DNA from: an uncultured Lachnospiraceae bacterium
GTDB lineage: Bacteria; Bacillota; Clostridia; Lachnospirales; Lachnospiraceae
Direction of reading: 5' to 3'
Length of the DNA: 34,357 nt
Assembly: GCA_944381535.1 (NCBI GenBank)
Contig: CALWLN010000019.1
Coordinates: 1-34,357 of the forward strand
The translations under genes were made by a program, and so were the position numbers. Under the pieces are notes generated by a model that made no database searches, was not told where the DNA came from, and saw only the letters and a list, made by a program, of their open reading frames with translations. Below are positions 32,377-34,357 of this stretch, one piece after another. Within the stretch, counting starts at the first letter, position 1; each line of letters begins with the position of its first letter.

Positions 32377-34357
32377 CGTATGTTCATCTCTTTCTTATTT
32401 TCAAAAACGCGTCCTTTACAATATCTGCGCAGCAGAATGCGATTCTCTTTTCGCCGCTTTTCGCGCTGCTCTTTCCAGGCAGCACCGCTGCCTGGAGAAG
32501 AGCCGTTGTTTCTTGTTTTGTCTGACTCGCTGCCTGATCCTGCTTCATCTGCCTGGGAATCTATTCTGACATTATCCTCCACGGGCAAGAAGATCGTATT
32601 GGAGAATCTGGCCTGATTCTGGTTTGTTTGAAGTCCGCCAATTCCAATAGAAACCTGACTGGTATTCGCATCATAATTGCCATGTCCTTCTGGGAAAAGC
32701 TCTGTCATACTCCGGTTCACCAGCTCTTGTCCGTTATATTTAATATGGAAACTTCCCCCCTGCACATATGCCTCTATGTGACTGGTTCCATCTTCCTTGT
32801 ATATAGGTAACTCTCCCATCTGGAAAAGTGGATTACCCCAAGCAGCATCCCCAGTAAATTTATTACTCCAGAGCGCCGGCGCTGTTAAATAAAACAATCC
32901 ATTATTAAATTTATTTTTATTAGCCCATGCCATAAACAGACGCTCCTCCGTACCGATCCGCACGCTGATAAAAGCTCCGGTATCCCACCAATTCTCAGTT
33001 GACAGCCATGCAATATCCGTAGACAGTCCGCACTCGCCAATCTTCTTCTCACCGTAGAGCCAGACAGACCCTTTGTCTGACATTACGTAAGTTCCTGTAA
33101 ACGGATCTTCAAGAATCATATCGCCATTTTCTGCCCCCAGTGTTTTCCGGTATACTGCCATCGCATCTGCAAAGCTGTGAACCTCGCCATTCTTGCCTGT
33201 GGCAAACGCGGTCTGCTCCGTTACCTGATAGCCCATCTTCGTATCAAGATTCGTCATCTGGCCGAAACCGCCCACATCGCTCTTGATATATAGAGCCAGT
33301 TCATAGTCGCTGTCGGCATCGAAGTTATACAGTTCATTATCCGTCAGCGGAACACGCCAGCACAGTTCCCCGTCAAACCAGACATACAGAACATCTTCAA
33401 AAATCACAGCCTTGTAGTCGATACTGTCTTTTGCTTTCGGCTGTCCGAAGAAAGCGTCTGCCTTATCATTCAGAAGATAGGTCCTCCACTTTTCCGATAC
33501 CCACTCATTGATCCAGCCACTGTCGTCTCCTGCCAAAATTCCATTCTTAAAGCCTACAAGCCGCAGTGCTTTCTCACCGGATCGGATCTCAAATCCCATT
33601 CCGATCTCCGCATCGTTGGTTCGTTCCATGGTTCCCGTCACCTGCCAGGTCTTGTTCTTCCCCAATAATGACACATTTTTATTAGACTGGGTGACCGATG
33701 TAAAGGATCCTTCCGGGAAGCTATAGCTGTCGGCAGCCGGGGCGTTCGAGTAGTAACCCCACTGAGTGGGTTCTATATCCGCCATGTCCTCCCCGGACAG
33801 GAAGGTCGTATTGGAGAATCTGGCCTGATTTCCGTTGTTATACACGGCGCCGATTCCAACTGCGATCTCGCTTGTTGCCGGATTATAATCTTGGAACAAG
33901 GACACCATATTGATACACAGTGCCTGCGCGCCATTATATTTCACATAGAAATAACCATCCTTCACAAAGGCCTCCACGTGAGAATTGCCATCCGCGTCAA
34001 AAGGCGTCGCCAGATCCTTAACCGTATTCCAAAGGTTCGTTTCCGGAACCCAGAAGTTCGGATAGAACTCATTATTCCAGAGCTGGTGTCCGGTCATATA
34101 GAAGAGACCATTGTGGTAATTGCCCGGTTTGGACCACACCATAAACTGGCGGGAAGCATCCCCCATTTTCAGGGTGACAAGTGCTCCGCTGTCCCAATGT
34201 CCTTCTTTTTCCAGCCATCGGATATCTGTAGACACGCCTCGGTCTCCGGTTCCCCGTTCTCCATAGAGGTAGACCACGCCATCCTCTTTTGCCGTGACAT
34301 AGTTTCCTTCCAGTGCCTCCAGCGTCATACCGGAACGCTCCGCCTTAAGATACGTCT
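32373..34357 (-). CDS. Repeat-rich extracellular-type protein with lectin-like modules (5' end missing)
   Basis: At least 661 residues; the frame is open to the window edge (it reads TYLKAERSG before the first Met), so the N-terminus is missing. Two similar about 185-residue units are seen. Both run from a GxYV segment through LYGE and a Trp-Asp pair (HWDSGA, WWDTGA) to LFYLTAPALW-like, HIEAYVQGGSFHIKYNG and QARFSNT[IT]FL strands. Between them is a different beta domain (NKTWQVTGTMERTNDAEIGM). No enzyme motif was found, so glycan binding is inferred. After the last unit the tail is disordered, acidic, then strongly basic (WKEQREKRRKENRILLRRYC) with no membrane anchor. Confidence 0.65.
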   Translation of the reverse strand, partial: TYLKAERSGMTLEALEGNYVTAKEDGVVYLYGERGTGDRGVSTDIRWLEKEGHWDSGALVTLKMGDASRQFMVWSKPGNYHNGLFYMTGHQLWNNEFYPNFWVPETNLWNTVKDLATPFDADGNSHVEAFVKDGYFYVKYNGAQALCINMVSLFQDYNPATSEIAVGIGAVYNNGNQARFSNTTFLSGEDMADIEPTQWGYYSNAPAADSYSFPEGSFTSVTQSNKNVSLLGKNKTWQVTGTMERTNDAEIGMGFEIRSGEKALRLVGFKNGILAGDDSGWINEWVSEKWRTYLLNDKADAFFGQPKAKDSIDYKAVIFEDVLYVWFDGELCWRVPLTDNELYNFDADSDYELALYIKSDVGGFGQMTNLDTKMGYQVTEQTAFATGKNGEVHSFADAMAVYRKTLGAENGDMILEDPFTGTYVMSDKGSVWLYGEKKIGECGLSTDIAWLSTENWWDTGAFISVRIGTEERLFMAWANKNKFNNGLFYLTAPALWSNKFTGDAAWGNPLFQMGELPIYKEDGTSHIEAYVQGGSFHIKYNGQELVNRSMTELFPEGHGNYDANTSQVSIGIGGLQTNQNQARFSNTIFLPVEDNVRIDSQADEAGSGSESDKTRNNGSSPGSGAAWKEQREKRRKENRILLRRYCKGRVFENKKEMNIR
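32474..32496 (-). other. Strong hairpin inside the 3' end of the repeat-rich gene
   Basis: TCCAGGCAGC (32474-32483) and GCTGCCTGGA (32487-32496) form a perfect 10-bp stem with a three-base loop, about 100 bases before the permease start. It lies in codons for a Ser-Gly-rich linker. It has no U-run, so a role in mRNA stability or pausing is possible but unproven. Confidence 0.45.

Noticed and set aside
1-34357. Insertion sequence, prophage or integrase gene as the source of the rearrangements
   Set aside because: No transposase, integrase or phage protein was seen on either strand; the scars found are short homology patches without target-site duplications.

Overview
The window looks like a chromosomal piece of a gut-type Clostridia, most likely Lachnospiraceae. 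This is inferred from the type I-C CRISPR locus, AGGAGG-type ribosome binding sites, a PKTG sortase signal, two lipoproteins and a sugar ABC transporter without its own ATPase. No rRNA, tRNA, transposase or integrase is visible. Almost everything is on the minus strand; the one clear plus-strand gene is a Phd/YefM-type antitoxin at 11561-11866.

Region 1 (1-8454) is a complete type I-C CRISPR-Cas locus read right to left: promoter, cas3, cas5c, cas8c, cas7c, cas4, cas1, cas2, an AT-rich leader, then the leader-proximal end of an array that leaves the window at base 1. Two oddities stand out. cas3 has a good ribosome binding site in front of an ATA instead of a normal start codon. A perfect 10-bp inverted repeat touches the first CRISPR repeat.

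Region 2 (8455-11866) is a small accessory or defence-like patch: a DUF3892-like protein, a long AT-rich gap with a near-consensus plus-strand promoter and a hairpin (candidate small RNA), a HEPN/MNT pair, a Fic protein with an inhibitory helix, a 93-residue remnant whose start lies in a 60-bp copy of the downstream esterase gene, and an antitoxin without a toxin.

Region 3 (11878-34357) is a Gram-positive polysaccharide-utilisation operon, all minus strand and tightly spaced. In order of transcription it holds a repeat-rich glycan-binding-like protein (cut by the window edge), two permeases, a lipoprotein solute-binding protein, a lipoprotein GH43-like enzyme, a membrane-anchored CBM9-like protein with lectin-like modules, a NodB-like barrel protein, a wall-anchored esterase with three catalytic domains, a GH78 rhamnosidase, a GH43-like propeller enzyme, a GH30 enzyme and an (alpha/alpha)6 glycosidase. 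The likely logic is that surface proteins bind and de-esterify an acylated, rhamnose-containing heteroglycan, the ABC transporter imports fragments, and the signal-less GH78, GH43-like, GH30 and (alpha/alpha)6 enzymes finish the work in the cytoplasm. The exact substrate cannot be read from the sequence. Short duplicated patches (11228-11287 with 21408-21467; 14525-14561 with two parts of the GH78 gene) indicate past recombination in this locus.
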